The notes beneath the pieces were generated by a model that saw only the letters and a list, made by a program, of their open reading frames with translations, made no database searches and had not been told where the DNA came from. From Chryseobacterium aquifrigidense (lineage in GTDB: Bacteria; Bacteroidota; Bacteroidia; Flavobacteriales; Weeksellaceae), in contig NZ_VFPD01000001.1 in the NCBI RefSeq assembly GCF_006716485.1, positions 3,020,008 through 3,084,007 on the forward strand: a stretch of DNA of 64,000 nt, read 5' to 3'. Position numbers and translations under genes: made by a program. How positions within the stretch are numbered: the stretch's first letter is position 1; each line of letters opens with the position of its first letter. Of the stretch, positions 1 to 8,312 are shown piece after piece.

Positions 1-1074
1 GATGCATCAGCGGTAGGAGCAAGAACTCAGTATGACGCAATCTCTATCTTAGGAGATATTAACTTCTCGAATCTGTTAAGAAGAGTTGATAATCACTCTC
101 CTTACAGATGGGCACTTCATGGATATGCAGGTATTGGTACTATTGCCTACAGAGCATACCAGAAAACCGGAAATAACAGACAGACATTAATGACTGAAAT
201 CAAGCCTTTTGAACTAGGTTCTATGTTCATGCAGGCTGGTACTGGTCTTAAATTCAAAGTGAACAGAAGAATCGATATTGAAGGTAGATTAATGTATGTG
301 GTAACCGGTGATGATGAATTTGACGGTGGAGGAGATAAATACAGCGCTATCAACAAGCGTTCTGAGCAGGTTTCTGACAACTTCTTCAATGCTACTTTGG
401 GTCTTTCCGTTAAACTTGGAAAACACGAATCTCACTTAATGTGGCATGACCCACTTCAGGAAATCTATTATAAACTTGATGTACTGGCTAATAAAAACCA
501 GGATATTGAAGTATGTAAAAAAGGAGATGCTGATAACGACGGGGTATGCGACGATTGGGACAGACAGCTTGATACACCTGCAGGTGCTAGAGTGGACGGT
601 GCCGGAGTTGCATTGGATACTGACCTGGATGGTGTAATTGACCTTTACGATAAGTGTGTAACAGTTCCAGGACCTGTTGAAAACAACGGATGTCCTGTAG
701 CTACAACCGGACCTGTAGTAGAAACAGAAACTAAGTTGGAGGGAATTGAATTTGATTTAAATTCTGACAGAATTTTACCATCAAATACTCCAATTTTAAA
801 TAACGCTGTAAACTATATTAATTCTTCAACTGGTTCTTACAATGTAATAGGAGCTACTGATACAAGAGGTACTGATGCTTACAACCAAAAACTATCAGAG
901 AGAAGAGCAAACAACGTTAAGAACTATCTGATCAAAAACGGTGTTCAAACAGGTAAACTACAGGCTGTAGGAAAAGGTGAAAAAGACCTTAAATACCCTG
1001 AGTGTGAACCAGCAACGAAGTGCCCTGAATGGAAAAACAGAGCCAATAGAAGAGTATACTTCGAAGCTAAATAA
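1..1074 (+). CDS. OmpA-family outer-membrane protein, 5' end outside window
   Basis: The reading frame is open from the first base, so this is the C-terminal ~357 residues of a longer protein. An N-terminal beta-barrel-like stretch is followed by acidic thrombospondin type 3-like calcium repeats (DADNDGVCDDWD, DTDLDGVIDLYDKC) and then an OmpA C-terminal peptidoglycan-binding domain (FDLNSDRILPSN, GATDTRGTDAYNQKLSERRA, and the closing NRRVYF). The family anchors the outer membrane to peptidoglycan. A strong terminator follows the stop. The internal ATG at 190 is not the start, because the frame continues upstream without a stop. Confidence 0.93.
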   Translation, partial: DASAVGARTQYDAISILGDINFSNLLRRVDNHSPYRWALHGYAGIGTIAYRAYQKTGNNRQTLMTEIKPFELGSMFMQAGTGLKFKVNRRIDIEGRLMYVVTGDDEFDGGGDKYSAINKRSEQVSDNFFNATLGLSVKLGKHESHLMWHDPLQEIYYKLDVLANKNQDIEVCKKGDADNDGVCDDWDRQLDTPAGARVDGAGVALDTDLDGVIDLYDKCVTVPGPVENNGCPVATTGPVVETETKLEGIEFDLNSDRILPSNTPILNNAVNYINSSTGSYNVIGATDTRGTDAYNQKLSERRANNVKNYLIKNGVQTGKLQAVGKGEKDLKYPECEPATKCPEWKNRANRRVYFEAK

Positions 1075-1097
1075 TAAATATATTGATATATCATATG

Positions 1098-1125
1098 AAA
1101 GTCACGCCCTGCGTGACTTTTTTTG
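1098..1125 (+). terminator. Intrinsic terminator after the OmpA-like gene
   Basis: A perfect 10-bp stem (AAAGTCACGC / GCGTGACTTT) with a 3-nt loop is followed by a T run. It separates the OmpA-like gene from recQ. Confidence 0.9.
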
Positions 1126-1151
1126 TCTAAATCTTTCCTTATTTTTACAAC

Positions 1152-3059
1152 ATGATTTCTCCGCAGGATTTTCAAAAGCTAAAATATGATACTCTTAAGT
1201 ATTTCTGGGGTTATACCGACTTCAGAGATTCTCAGGAAGAAATTATCAATGCTGTTATCAACGAAAAAGATACCTTGGTTCTGTTACCTACAGGAGCAGG
1301 AAAGTCTCTGTGCTATCAATTACCCGCATTATTGAAAGAAGGGACCTGCCTTGTTGTATCTCCTTTGCTGGCATTGATGAAAGATCAGGTCAATCAGCTT
1401 AAATCACGCGGAATAGAAGCAGAATATCTGTCTTCTGAACTGGATGAATATGATGCGGAAGCAGTGTACGACCGTTGCAAGGAAGGGCTTACAAAACTTC
1501 TCTACGTTTCTCCTGAAAGACTTACCAATACTCAGTTTATTCAAAACATGGAGGAAATTCAGTTATCCTTCATTGCCGTGGATGAAGCCCACTGTATTTC
1601 GGAATGGGGACAGGATTTCAGACCCAGTTACCAGAATATAAAAGGATTCAGAAATAATCATCCTGAAATTCCATGTCTTGCTTTAACGGCAACAGCGACC
1701 CCGAAAGTGCTTGAAGAAATCAAAAATAAGCTGGAACTGAAAAATCCTTTTGTTTTTCAAAAGAGTTTCAAGAGAGAGAATATCAAAATCTTTACCGATG
1801 AAGTATCTGATAAATTCCAACGTGTTTTTGATATTTTAAAATACAGCAACGACTCCGGGATTGTCTATGTAAGAACAAGAAAAGAAGCAGAACTGCTGGC
1901 AGAATTTCTAAAGAAAAACCAACTGAAAAATGTAGATTATTTTCATGCCGGCCTAACAACCAAGGAAAAGAATGCAAGACAGAATCTTTGGAATAACAGC
2001 GATAATCATGTTCTTATTTCTACTAACGCCTTTGGAATGGGTATTGACAAAGACAATGTTCGCTTTGTCATTCACTATTCTCCTGCTGCGTCTCTGGAAA
2101 ACTATTATCAGGAGATCGGTAGAGCCGGAAGAGATGGAAAAGAAAGTTTTGCTTTCATGCTATGGAACAAACAGGAATTATTAAATTTTGATCAGGTTTT
2201 AAAAAATCAGACCCCCAACAAAGCTGAGTTTTTGAAGATCATCAGCTACCTCTACTCTATTTTTCAGGTAGCAGAATTCGAACTTCCGGAAAAAACATTT
2301 CAACTGAACAGCCTTAGTATACAGAATTTCACAAAACTGTCTAAAGCTAAGATCAACAATGTACTCAATTTTCTCCACAACCAGGAAATTGTTTACTACA
2401 ACGATTATAAAAGCCTGTCTTCGCTTGAACTTTTCATTAAAGCTGATGAGATAGACCAGCTCCCCCAAAAGGATGCCCATTTTATAGAACTTCTTTTCCG
2501 AAACATATCCGGGATTACAACCCACAAAGTAATGTTCAGTGAGCAGCAGGTAAGCAACAAAATCAATATCAGTGTTCCTTTGATCAAAGAACGTTTGAAA
2601 GAACTTCAGCAAAAAAATTATCTTGAATATATTGATGGGGCACTGGCAAGTATCAAATTCCTGAAACCCCGCGATGAAAGAGCTGTGAATAGTGCTTACT
2701 GGAAATTATTTGAACATATTCAAAGGAACAAAATTCAGAAATGGGAAGAGATGAAATTTTACGTAGAAAACAATGACTACTGTAAAATGAAACTTATCCT
2801 AGCCTACTTTGGTGAAAAAAATTCCAAAAACTGTGGCCAGTGCTCTGTCTGTGAAAAAAATAAGCAGTCGATCTTTGGAAAAAATATTTCTCAGCAAATC
2901 ATCAGCTTACTAGCTAAAAAATCAGCTACTATTGAAGAACTGTCTATCCAGCTCAGTTACCATTCCAAAGAAAATATACTGGAAAACCTGATCTTTCTTT
3001 TGGATTCAGGAAAGGTAAGAATGCTGAATTTCAGAACGTATGCGCTGAATCATGAGTAA
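1152..3059 (+). CDS. recQ: ATP-dependent DNA helicase RecQ
   Basis: This 635-aa superfamily 2 helicase unwinds DNA 3' to 5' in recombination and repair. Walker A TGAGKS lies near residue 47, the DEAH box (VDEAHCISEWGQDFRPSY) near 143, and motif VI QEIGRAGRDG near 320. A winged-helix stretch precedes a four-Cys zinc site (C..C-G-Q-C-S-V-C) near 550-570, as in the RecQ-Ct region. No HRDC domain is evident at the C-terminus, so this is the shorter HRDC-less architecture. The ATG start lies 26 nt after the upstream terminator. fmt follows after a 150-bp spacer. Confidence 0.93.
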   Translation: MISPQDFQKLKYDTLKYFWGYTDFRDSQEEIINAVINEKDTLVLLPTGAGKSLCYQLPALLKEGTCLVVSPLLALMKDQVNQLKSRGIEAEYLSSELDEYDAEAVYDRCKEGLTKLLYVSPERLTNTQFIQNMEEIQLSFIAVDEAHCISEWGQDFRPSYQNIKGFRNNHPEIPCLALTATATPKVLEEIKNKLELKNPFVFQKSFKRENIKIFTDEVSDKFQRVFDILKYSNDSGIVYVRTRKEAELLAEFLKKNQLKNVDYFHAGLTTKEKNARQNLWNNSDNHVLISTNAFGMGIDKDNVRFVIHYSPAASLENYYQEIGRAGRDGKESFAFMLWNKQELLNFDQVLKNQTPNKAEFLKIISYLYSIFQVAEFELPEKTFQLNSLSIQNFTKLSKAKINNVLNFLHNQEIVYYNDYKSLSSLELFIKADEIDQLPQKDAHFIELLFRNISGITTHKVMFSEQQVSNKINISVPLIKERLKELQQKNYLEYIDGALASIKFLKPRDERAVNSAYWKLFEHIQRNKIQKWEEMKFYVENNDYCKMKLILAYFGEKNSKNCGQCSVCEKNKQSIFGKNISQQIISLLAKKSATIEELSIQLSYHSKENILENLIFLLDSGKVRMLNFRTYALNHE

Positions 3060-3197
3060 TGAGTAATGGATAATGAGTAATGAGTATTATAAACATTATG
3101 ATCTCAACCTGCCTAAATCCACTGCTCTCAAACTCTCACACCCTAAAACTCTCTTACCCTCAAACTCCAATATCATCCGACTCTCAGATCAAAAACT
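3060..3197. repeat. Low-complexity direct-repeat spacer
   Basis: Just after the recQ stop the DNA repeats the words GAGTAATG/GATAATGAG several times and then runs into pyrimidine-rich CTCAAACTCTC-type words. It has no coding potential. Similar word-repeat spacers occur at 11.7, 18.6, 35.55 and 36.2 kb. Confidence 0.6.
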
Positions 3198-3205
3198 TAT
3201 CTTTG
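3198..3205 (+). promoter_or_regulatory. -7 promoter box for fmt
   Basis: TATCTTTG matches the Bacteroidota sigma-A -7 consensus TAnnTTTG and ends only 4 nt before the fmt ATG. That predicts a leaderless or nearly leaderless mRNA. No clear -33 TTG was found. Confidence 0.6.
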
Positions 3206-3209
3206 CAGT

Positions 3210-4157
3210 ATGAAATCATTGAAAGTCGTTTTTTTAGGAACTCCTGAGTTTGCAAAAACCTCTTTGGAGGCTATTCATCAATCTCATCATCAGGTGGTAG
3301 GCGTTGTAACCGTTGCTGATAAAGCCAGCGGACGCGGACAGAAAATTCACCAATCCCCGGTAAAAATATATGCAGAAGAAAACAACATCCCTGTTTTCCA
3401 GCCGGAAAAGTTGAGAAACCCGGAGTTTCTGGAAGAACTCAGAAAACTCGATGCTGATGTATTTGTTGTGGTAGCATTCAGAATGATGCCTAAAGTACTT
3501 TTTGAAATGCCTAAAATGGGAACCTTCAATCTTCATGCTTCGTTACTTCCTGATTACAGAGGTGCTGCACCAATTAATTATGCTGTAATCAATGGAGAAG
3601 AAAAATCCGGAGCTACTACCTTCTTTATTAATGAAAAAATTGATGAAGGTAATATTCTTCTTCAGCAGGAAATAGAAATTTTACCTGATGAAAATGCAGG
3701 AAGCCTTCATGACAGGCTGATGGAGATGGGTTCAGGTCTTGTTGTAAAAACCTTAGATGGTCTTGCTGAAAATGCAATTGAAGAAAGACCTCAACCTCAC
3801 GTAGAACATCCTAAAAACGCTTATAAAATTTTCAAGGAAGATACGAGGATCAATTGGGAGCAGCCTTCAAAAACTATTCATCAGTTTATTCTGGGAATGT
3901 CGCCTTATCCTGCAGCTTTCACTACTTTAAAGATTGACAATGAAGAAAAAGGATTAAAAATATTCGGGGGCAAATTTGAACTTTCCGATCACGGGAAACC
4001 AGCCGGAAGTCTCGATATTTCTAAAAATGATTTTAAAATCTATACCCAGGACGGAATTTACTATCCTTTGGAACTTCAATTGGAAGGGAAAAAAAGAATG
4101 ATGGTAAAAGATTTTCTGAATGGCTTCCGAAACTTTGACGGAATTACATTAAGCTAA
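3210..4157 (+). CDS. fmt: Methionyl-tRNA formyltransferase
   Basis: This 315-aa enzyme transfers a formyl group from 10-formyl-THF to initiator Met-tRNA. The N-terminal Rossmann-like catalytic domain carries the hallmark NLHASLLPDYRGAAPI with the catalytic Asn and His near 110, and the following Asp in KIDEGNILL near 146. The C-terminal beta-barrel tRNA-binding domain covers about 205-315 (MSPYPAAFTTL). Length is normal for the family. The ATG is fixed by the adjacent -7 box. It probably forms its own transcription unit, closed by a bidirectional terminator. Confidence 0.96.
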   Translation: MKSLKVVFLGTPEFAKTSLEAIHQSHHQVVGVVTVADKASGRGQKIHQSPVKIYAEENNIPVFQPEKLRNPEFLEELRKLDADVFVVVAFRMMPKVLFEMPKMGTFNLHASLLPDYRGAAPINYAVINGEEKSGATTFFINEKIDEGNILLQQEIEILPDENAGSLHDRLMEMGSGLVVKTLDGLAENAIEERPQPHVEHPKNAYKIFKEDTRINWEQPSKTIHQFILGMSPYPAAFTTLKIDNEEKGLKIFGGKFELSDHGKPAGSLDISKNDFKIYTQDGIYYPLELQLEGKKRMMVKDFLNGFRNFDGITLS

Positions 4158-4178
4158 AAGCAGATCATGACCCAGCAT

Positions 4179-4216
4179 AAAAAGTCCCGAAAGTATTTAA
4201 ACTTTCGGGACTTTTT
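4179..4216. terminator. Bidirectional terminator between fmt and the Crp-like gene
   Basis: A perfect 15-bp stem (AAAAAGTCCCGAAAG and its complement) with an 8-nt loop. The A-rich left arm and T-rich right arm let it work on both strands between convergent genes. Confidence 0.92.
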
Positions 4217-4228
4217 ATTTTTCAAAAA

Positions 4229-4810
4229 TCAGCTTTTACTGACAATTTTCTTCCGGATTCTGCTGATAAACTCAGGAGTTACTCCCAGATAGGCCGCAAT
4301 CTGAATATTGGTAAGACGATTGGCTGTCTGTGGATAATCTTTTAAAAATTCTACATAACGTTCATCTGAAGGTTTGCTTAGATTATCAATAATTCTACGC
4401 TGTAATGCTATAATTGACTTTTGAAATTTAAGTCTCATTAATCTTTCAATCTCCGGCATTTCAGCATATAACTTTTCTTTTTCCATTTGGGGAATGAGAA
4501 GAATCTCGCTATCCTCAAGCGCCTGAATATTGAGCTTTGAAGGAATACGGTTCACAAAACTATCAATATCGGAGATCCACCAGTTTTCAATTCCAAAATA
4601 CAATATCTGTTCGGCTGCATTATGATGGGTATGAAAAACTTTTAAGCAGCCACTTACCACAAATCCTTCAAATTCGCAAATCTCACCTTCTCTTAAAAGG
4701 AATTCTCTTTTCTTTATTTTCTGAAGATGAAAGGCACTGCAGTATTTATCCAGCTTTTCGTCTGAAATATCAATATAGCCCCGGATGTGTTTTTTTAAAG
4801 ACTCAGTCAT
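4229..4810 (-). CDS. Crp/Fnr-family transcriptional regulator
   Basis: This 193-aa protein has a cyclic-nucleotide-binding (cupin-like) fold over residues ~20-130 and a C-terminal winged HTH whose recognition region is LTNIQIAAYLGVTPEFISRIRKK. The HTH matches the Crp/Fnr family. No Cys cluster for an Fe-S sensor and no canonical cAMP-contact motif (RGExxGE) is seen, so its ligand is unknown. It lies downstream of ribBA on the same strand, separated by a terminator, and is probably transcribed independently. Confidence 0.88.
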   Translation of the reverse strand: MTESLKKHIRGYIDISDEKLDKYCSAFHLQKIKKREFLLREGEICEFEGFVVSGCLKVFHTHHNAAEQILYFGIENWWISDIDSFVNRIPSKLNIQALEDSEILLIPQMEKEKLYAEMPEIERLMRLKFQKSIIALQRRIIDNLSKPSDERYVEFLKDYPQTANRLTNIQIAAYLGVTPEFISRIRKKIVSKS

Positions 4811-4816
4811 AATTTA

Positions 4817-4850
4817 AAAATAAAAAAGGTTTAGAAAAATCCTAAACCTT
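4817..4850 (-). terminator. Terminator after ribBA
   Basis: Read on the minus strand, AAGGTTTAG and CTAAACCTT form a 9-bp stem around a 7-nt loop, followed by TTTTATTTTT. Confidence 0.8.
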
Positions 4851-4910
4851 ATATTTTATATTAGAAACAGTCATTTATTATGAAAAAATTCATTACCGAC
4901 TGTTCATTTA

Positions 4911-6032
4911 CTAAAGTTGTACCATCTCAGTAACCTCTACATCATATCCTCCAACCTGAGGTTTGATATTAGGGTTTTGAGTGATTACTTTGAACTTATT
5001 GATTCCTAAATTCTTTAAGATCTGCGTTCCGATTCCATAATCTCTGTAGTTGTACGCTAATGTAGGATGCTGCTCCTGGCCGTCCTGATAGTTCAGGAAC
5101 TGCTGAAGCTTTCTCAATGTATTTTCAGAGTTTGAAACGTTATTAATGAAAATGATGGCACCTTTTCCAGCTTCATTAACCATACCTGTTACTTTTTCCA
5201 ACAGGGGTTTCTCACCATTATTTAATCTTGTCAGTACATCGAAATAAGAATCTGAAGACTGTACTCTTACCAAAACAGGCTCATCTACTGTCCATGTTCC
5301 TTTTGTCAATGCAAAGTGGATCTGTTCATTGGAAGTTTCTCTGAAAGCATAAAAATCAAAATCACCATAATGTGTTTTTACTTTTTTCTCTTCAAGTCTT
5401 TCTACCAGATTTCCTTTTTTAAGCTGATAATGGATCAGGTCTTCGATAGAAACGATCTTCATATCGTGTTTTTGCGCAAAAGCGTGAAGTTCCGGCAGAC
5501 GGGACATTGTACCATCTTCATTCATGATCTCACAGATCACTCCTCCTTCTTTCAACCCAGCTAAATTCGTAAGATCGATTGCAGCTTCAGTATGTCCGGC
5601 TCTTTTCAATACACCACCTTTTCTTGCACGAAGCGGGAAAATGTGACCAGGTCTCATAAAGTCTGTAGGTTTGGATTTTTCATCCATCAGTGCTAAAATT
5701 GTTTTTGCTCTGTCACCTGCAGAAATTCCGGTAGATGTTCCGTTACCCAGAAGGTCAACGGATACGGTGAAGGCAGTTTCTTTAGGATCGCTGCTTCTGC
5801 TTACCATTACTTCAAGGCCAAGCTCATCACATCTTTTTTCAGGAAGCGGCATACAGATCAGTCCTCTTCCGTGAAGTGCCATAAAATTGATAATTTCCGG
5901 CGTTGTCAGTTCTGCAGCACAAAGAAAATCACCTTCATTTTCTCTGTCTTCATCATCTACTACTATGATTATTTTACCATTTTTAAGGTCTTCAATAGCC
6001 TCTGGAATAGTATTTAATTTAATATCGGACAT
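4911..6032 (-). CDS. ribB: RibB-type DHBP synthase fused to a degenerate GTP cyclohydrolase II domain
   Basis: This 373-aa protein has an intact N-terminal 3,4-dihydroxy-2-butanone-4-phosphate synthase (residues ~5-205) with the active-site DDEDRENEGD loop and RAGHTEAAIDLTNLAGL. It makes the four-carbon unit of riboflavin from ribulose 5-phosphate. The C-terminal half is clearly GTP cyclohydrolase II in fold (DYGIGTQILKNLGI, ITQNPNI) but lacks the three zinc Cys of the family motif GDVFGSxRCDCGxQ and the catalytic QEGRGIG loop (here INNVSNSENTLRK). Known family chemistry needs both, so only the RibB half should be active. A promoter with both boxes precedes it. Confidence 0.92.
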   Translation of the reverse strand: MSDIKLNTIPEAIEDLKNGKIIIVVDDEDRENEGDFLCAAELTTPEIINFMALHGRGLICMPLPEKRCDELGLEVMVSRSSDPKETAFTVSVDLLGNGTSTGISAGDRAKTILALMDEKSKPTDFMRPGHIFPLRARKGGVLKRAGHTEAAIDLTNLAGLKEGGVICEIMNEDGTMSRLPELHAFAQKHDMKIVSIEDLIHYQLKKGNLVERLEEKKVKTHYGDFDFYAFRETSNEQIHFALTKGTWTVDEPVLVRVQSSDSYFDVLTRLNNGEKPLLEKVTGMVNEAGKGAIIFINNVSNSENTLRKLQQFLNYQDGQEQHPTLAYNYRDYGIGTQILKNLGINKFKVITQNPNIKPQVGGYDVEVTEMVQL

Positions 6033-6050
6033 TTTTACTTTTTATTTTTG

Positions 6051-6082
6051 CAAAGATACTCATAAAAATAAGCATCTGCCAA
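6051..6082 (-). promoter_or_regulatory. Promoter of ribB
   Basis: On the minus strand TTG (6082-6080), a 21-nt spacer and TATCTTTG (6058-6051) match the flavobacterial TTG/TAnnTTTG promoter. The box ends 18 nt before the ATG. Confidence 0.65.
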
Positions 6083-6100
6083 TTAATTATGGATGGTTTA

Positions 6101-7105
6101 TTACGCTTTGGATAAGGAGTCTGCTGCCTCTCTGAAAATCTCGTAAGATCTCAATCTTTTCTGATGATCATAAATATGTGAGTTGATCATCAGCTCATCA
6201 ACCTGGAATCTTTCCTGGAAATCTTTAAGTTTTTCCTGAACTTCAGCCTGATCTCCGATAAAGGTATATCTCAGTTTCTGCAACACCATGGATTTTTCCA
6301 TCGGGGACCAGATTTCGTCCATATCATCCACGGGTGGAGCAAAAGGTTTTCTGTCATTTCTTACAATATTGATGAATGCCTGAAATAAAGTTGTGGATAT
6401 TTTATGAGCTTCTTCTGAAGTTTCTGCTGCCACACCATTAACACAAGCGATGATATAAGGTTTGTCCAGATATTTTGACGGTTCAAAATGTTCTCTGTAA
6501 ATTTTAAAAGCCATTTCCATCTGCTCAGGAGCAAAATGTCCTGCAAATGCGTACGGCAAACCTAGTTCTGCAGCCAGCCATGCACTGTCTGTACTGGATC
6601 CCAGAATATAAAGCGGGATATCAAGTCCTTCTCCGGGAATGGCACGAACCATCGCATCCGAATTTTCTTTTGAAAAATATCTTTGAAGTTCAAGAATCTG
6701 TCTTGGAAACTGTTCGTTGATGATAGCTGGGTTTCTTCCCAAAGCCTGGGCTGTAAGTCCGTCTGTTCCCGGAGCTCTTCCTAAACCAAGATCAATTCTT
6801 CCGGGAAACAAAGATTCCAGTGTTCCGAACTGTTCTGCTATGATCAGGGAGCTGTGGTTAGGGAGCATAATTCCTCCCGAACCAACCCTTATAGTTTTCG
6901 TTCCGTTGGCAATGAAACCAATTAAAACAGAGGTTGCTGAACTGGCAATACTTTCCATATTATGGTGCTCTGCCAGCCAGAATCTTTTATAATTTAAATT
7001 TTCAGCATGATTCGCTAATGATAAGCTGTCCTGAAAAGTTTCGTGAATGCTTTTATCCTGCTTTACCGGCGCAAGATCTAAAACAGAAATTTCAAAATTT
7101 TTCAT
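6101..7105 (-). CDS. LLM-class flavin-dependent oxidoreductase (luciferase-like)
   Basis: This 334-aa TIM-barrel protein is of the bacterial luciferase-like monooxygenase superfamily, MsnO8/YhbW-like subgroup. Signatures are RFWLAEHHNMESIASS near 40 and IRVGSGGIMLPNHSSLIIAEQFGTL (in two parts, near 72-95), then DLGLGRAPGTD near 105. These enzymes use FMNH2/F420-type cofactors on diverse substrates. The substrate here cannot be told. It stands alone between ribB and a divergent protease gene. Confidence 0.9.
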   Translation of the reverse strand: MKNFEISVLDLAPVKQDKSIHETFQDSLSLANHAENLNYKRFWLAEHHNMESIASSATSVLIGFIANGTKTIRVGSGGIMLPNHSSLIIAEQFGTLESLFPGRIDLGLGRAPGTDGLTAQALGRNPAIINEQFPRQILELQRYFSKENSDAMVRAIPGEGLDIPLYILGSSTDSAWLAAELGLPYAFAGHFAPEQMEMAFKIYREHFEPSKYLDKPYIIACVNGVAAETSEEAHKISTTLFQAFINIVRNDRKPFAPPVDDMDEIWSPMEKSMVLQKLRYTFIGDQAEVQEKLKDFQERFQVDELMINSHIYDHQKRLRSYEIFREAADSLSKA

Positions 7106-7411
7106 ATTGAGATCGTTAATTTTTCCAAAGGTGATAGTGAATCTCCTCTGTCAATTTCATATTCTAAATTGAGTTCTTAAAAACCAAACAAATTTAAAAC
7201 ATAAAAACTGCATTAGTTACTTTTTGTAATTAATAAAAACAATTGATCAGTTCAGGGAAAAACTATTGGAATAAAATTTTTGTTTACATCGTTTTGCTTA
7301 TGTGAGTTTAAAATTAAATAATCGCATTAAAAAATATATTTTAACAAAAATAATTCAATAAAAAGAGAGATATTCATTATATTCGTATACCAAATTTTTA
7401 AAAACTTTAAT
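7106..7411. other. Divergent intergenic region, no gene
   Basis: This AT-rich region lies between the divergent oxidoreductase and astacin genes. No ORF or strong dyad and no perfect TAnnTTTG box was recognised. It must hold the promoters of both genes. Confidence 0.5.
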
Positions 7412-8260
7412 ATGATCAAAAAAACAAACAGCCTGTTTTATAAGCAGATGCTGACAGGAAAAACTGTGTTTATGAGTTTTCTTATTGCAGCTACATTTTC
7501 CTCTTGCAGTAAAAACAATGAGGAAATTGCTTCTGAAGCTCAAGCCAATGCCTTCAACGCAGACAATGTAAAAAAAGGACAATTGAATGGCCAGGAAATT
7601 ACCTATGAAAGAAAAAACGGAATGAATTTCTTTCAGGGAGATATTGTTCTTACAGACAAACAACTATCAGAGGGTAATGAAGTTAATAAAGGCGGTGCCA
7701 GTTATTCAAGATGGCCTAATGGGAAAATCTATTATACCATTGCCAGCAATATGGGTTCCATTAATATTAATAAAATCAATTCTGCCATCAGCGAGTACAA
7801 TAATAAAACGAATACGCAGTGGATCTACCGTACCAACCAGTCTAATTATGTTGAATTTATTTTCGGAAGCTCATCAGGATCTGACGGCTGGGCACATATC
7901 GGATATCAGGGTGGAAAACAAACCGTTTCTTTGGACCAATATATTTCTGTAGGCTCAGTCATTCATGAAATGGGACATACGGTAGGACTTTACCACGAAC
8001 ATACGCGTAAAGACAGAGATCAATATGTAAAAATCCTGTGGAACAATATCCAAAGCGGACAGTCTTATAATTTCAATATCTATAATTCCGGAACAGATAT
8101 AGGACCTTTCAATATTAATTCTGTGATGATGTATTGGCCAACCTCTTATTCTAAAAATGGACTGCCAACGATTACCAGAGCTGATAACAGTAATTTTACT
8201 TATAGCAGAACCGGATTTACTACCGGAGACATCAATACCATCAATGCGATGTATCCTTAG
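7412..8260 (+). CDS. M12A astacin-type metallopeptidase, lipoprotein
   Basis: This 282-aa protein starts with a lipoprotein signal ending in a lipobox (FSSC, Cys32), so it is probably exported and membrane-anchored. The zinc site HEMGHTVGLYHEHTRKDRD begins at His185 and matches the astacin consensus HExxHxxGxxHExxRxDRD. The downstream Met-turn with its Tyr is SVMMY. It resembles flavastacin/myroilysin-type bacterial astacins. The ~85 residues before the catalytic domain may act as a propeptide. The gene is monocistronic and ends at a bidirectional terminator. Confidence 0.93.
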   Translation: MIKKTNSLFYKQMLTGKTVFMSFLIAATFSSCSKNNEEIASEAQANAFNADNVKKGQLNGQEITYERKNGMNFFQGDIVLTDKQLSEGNEVNKGGASYSRWPNGKIYYTIASNMGSININKINSAISEYNNKTNTQWIYRTNQSNYVEFIFGSSSGSDGWAHIGYQGGKQTVSLDQYISVGSVIHEMGHTVGLYHEHTRKDRDQYVKILWNNIQSGQSYNFNIYNSGTDIGPFNINSVMMYWPTSYSKNGLPTITRADNSNFTYSRTGFTTGDINTINAMYP

Positions 8261-8283
8261 TTTTCAAAAAATTCATATCAAAA

Positions 8284-8312
8284 AAAGAACTCTTATGAGT
8301 TCTTTTCTTTTT
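8284..8312. terminator. Bidirectional terminator overlapping the end of the helicase gene
   Basis: AAAGAACTC / GAGTTCTTT form a perfect stem with loop TTAT, followed by T-rich DNA. The stem includes the stop codon of the minus-strand helicase gene. Confidence 0.85.

Noticed and set aside
2199..2612. 137-codon minus-strand ORF inside recQ
   Set aside because: Fully antisense to a well-supported helicase domain, with hydrophobic, biased composition and no domain.
4940..6032. FMN riboswitch before ribB
   Set aside because: Only about 18 nt separate the -7 box and the ATG, leaving no room for the aptamer.
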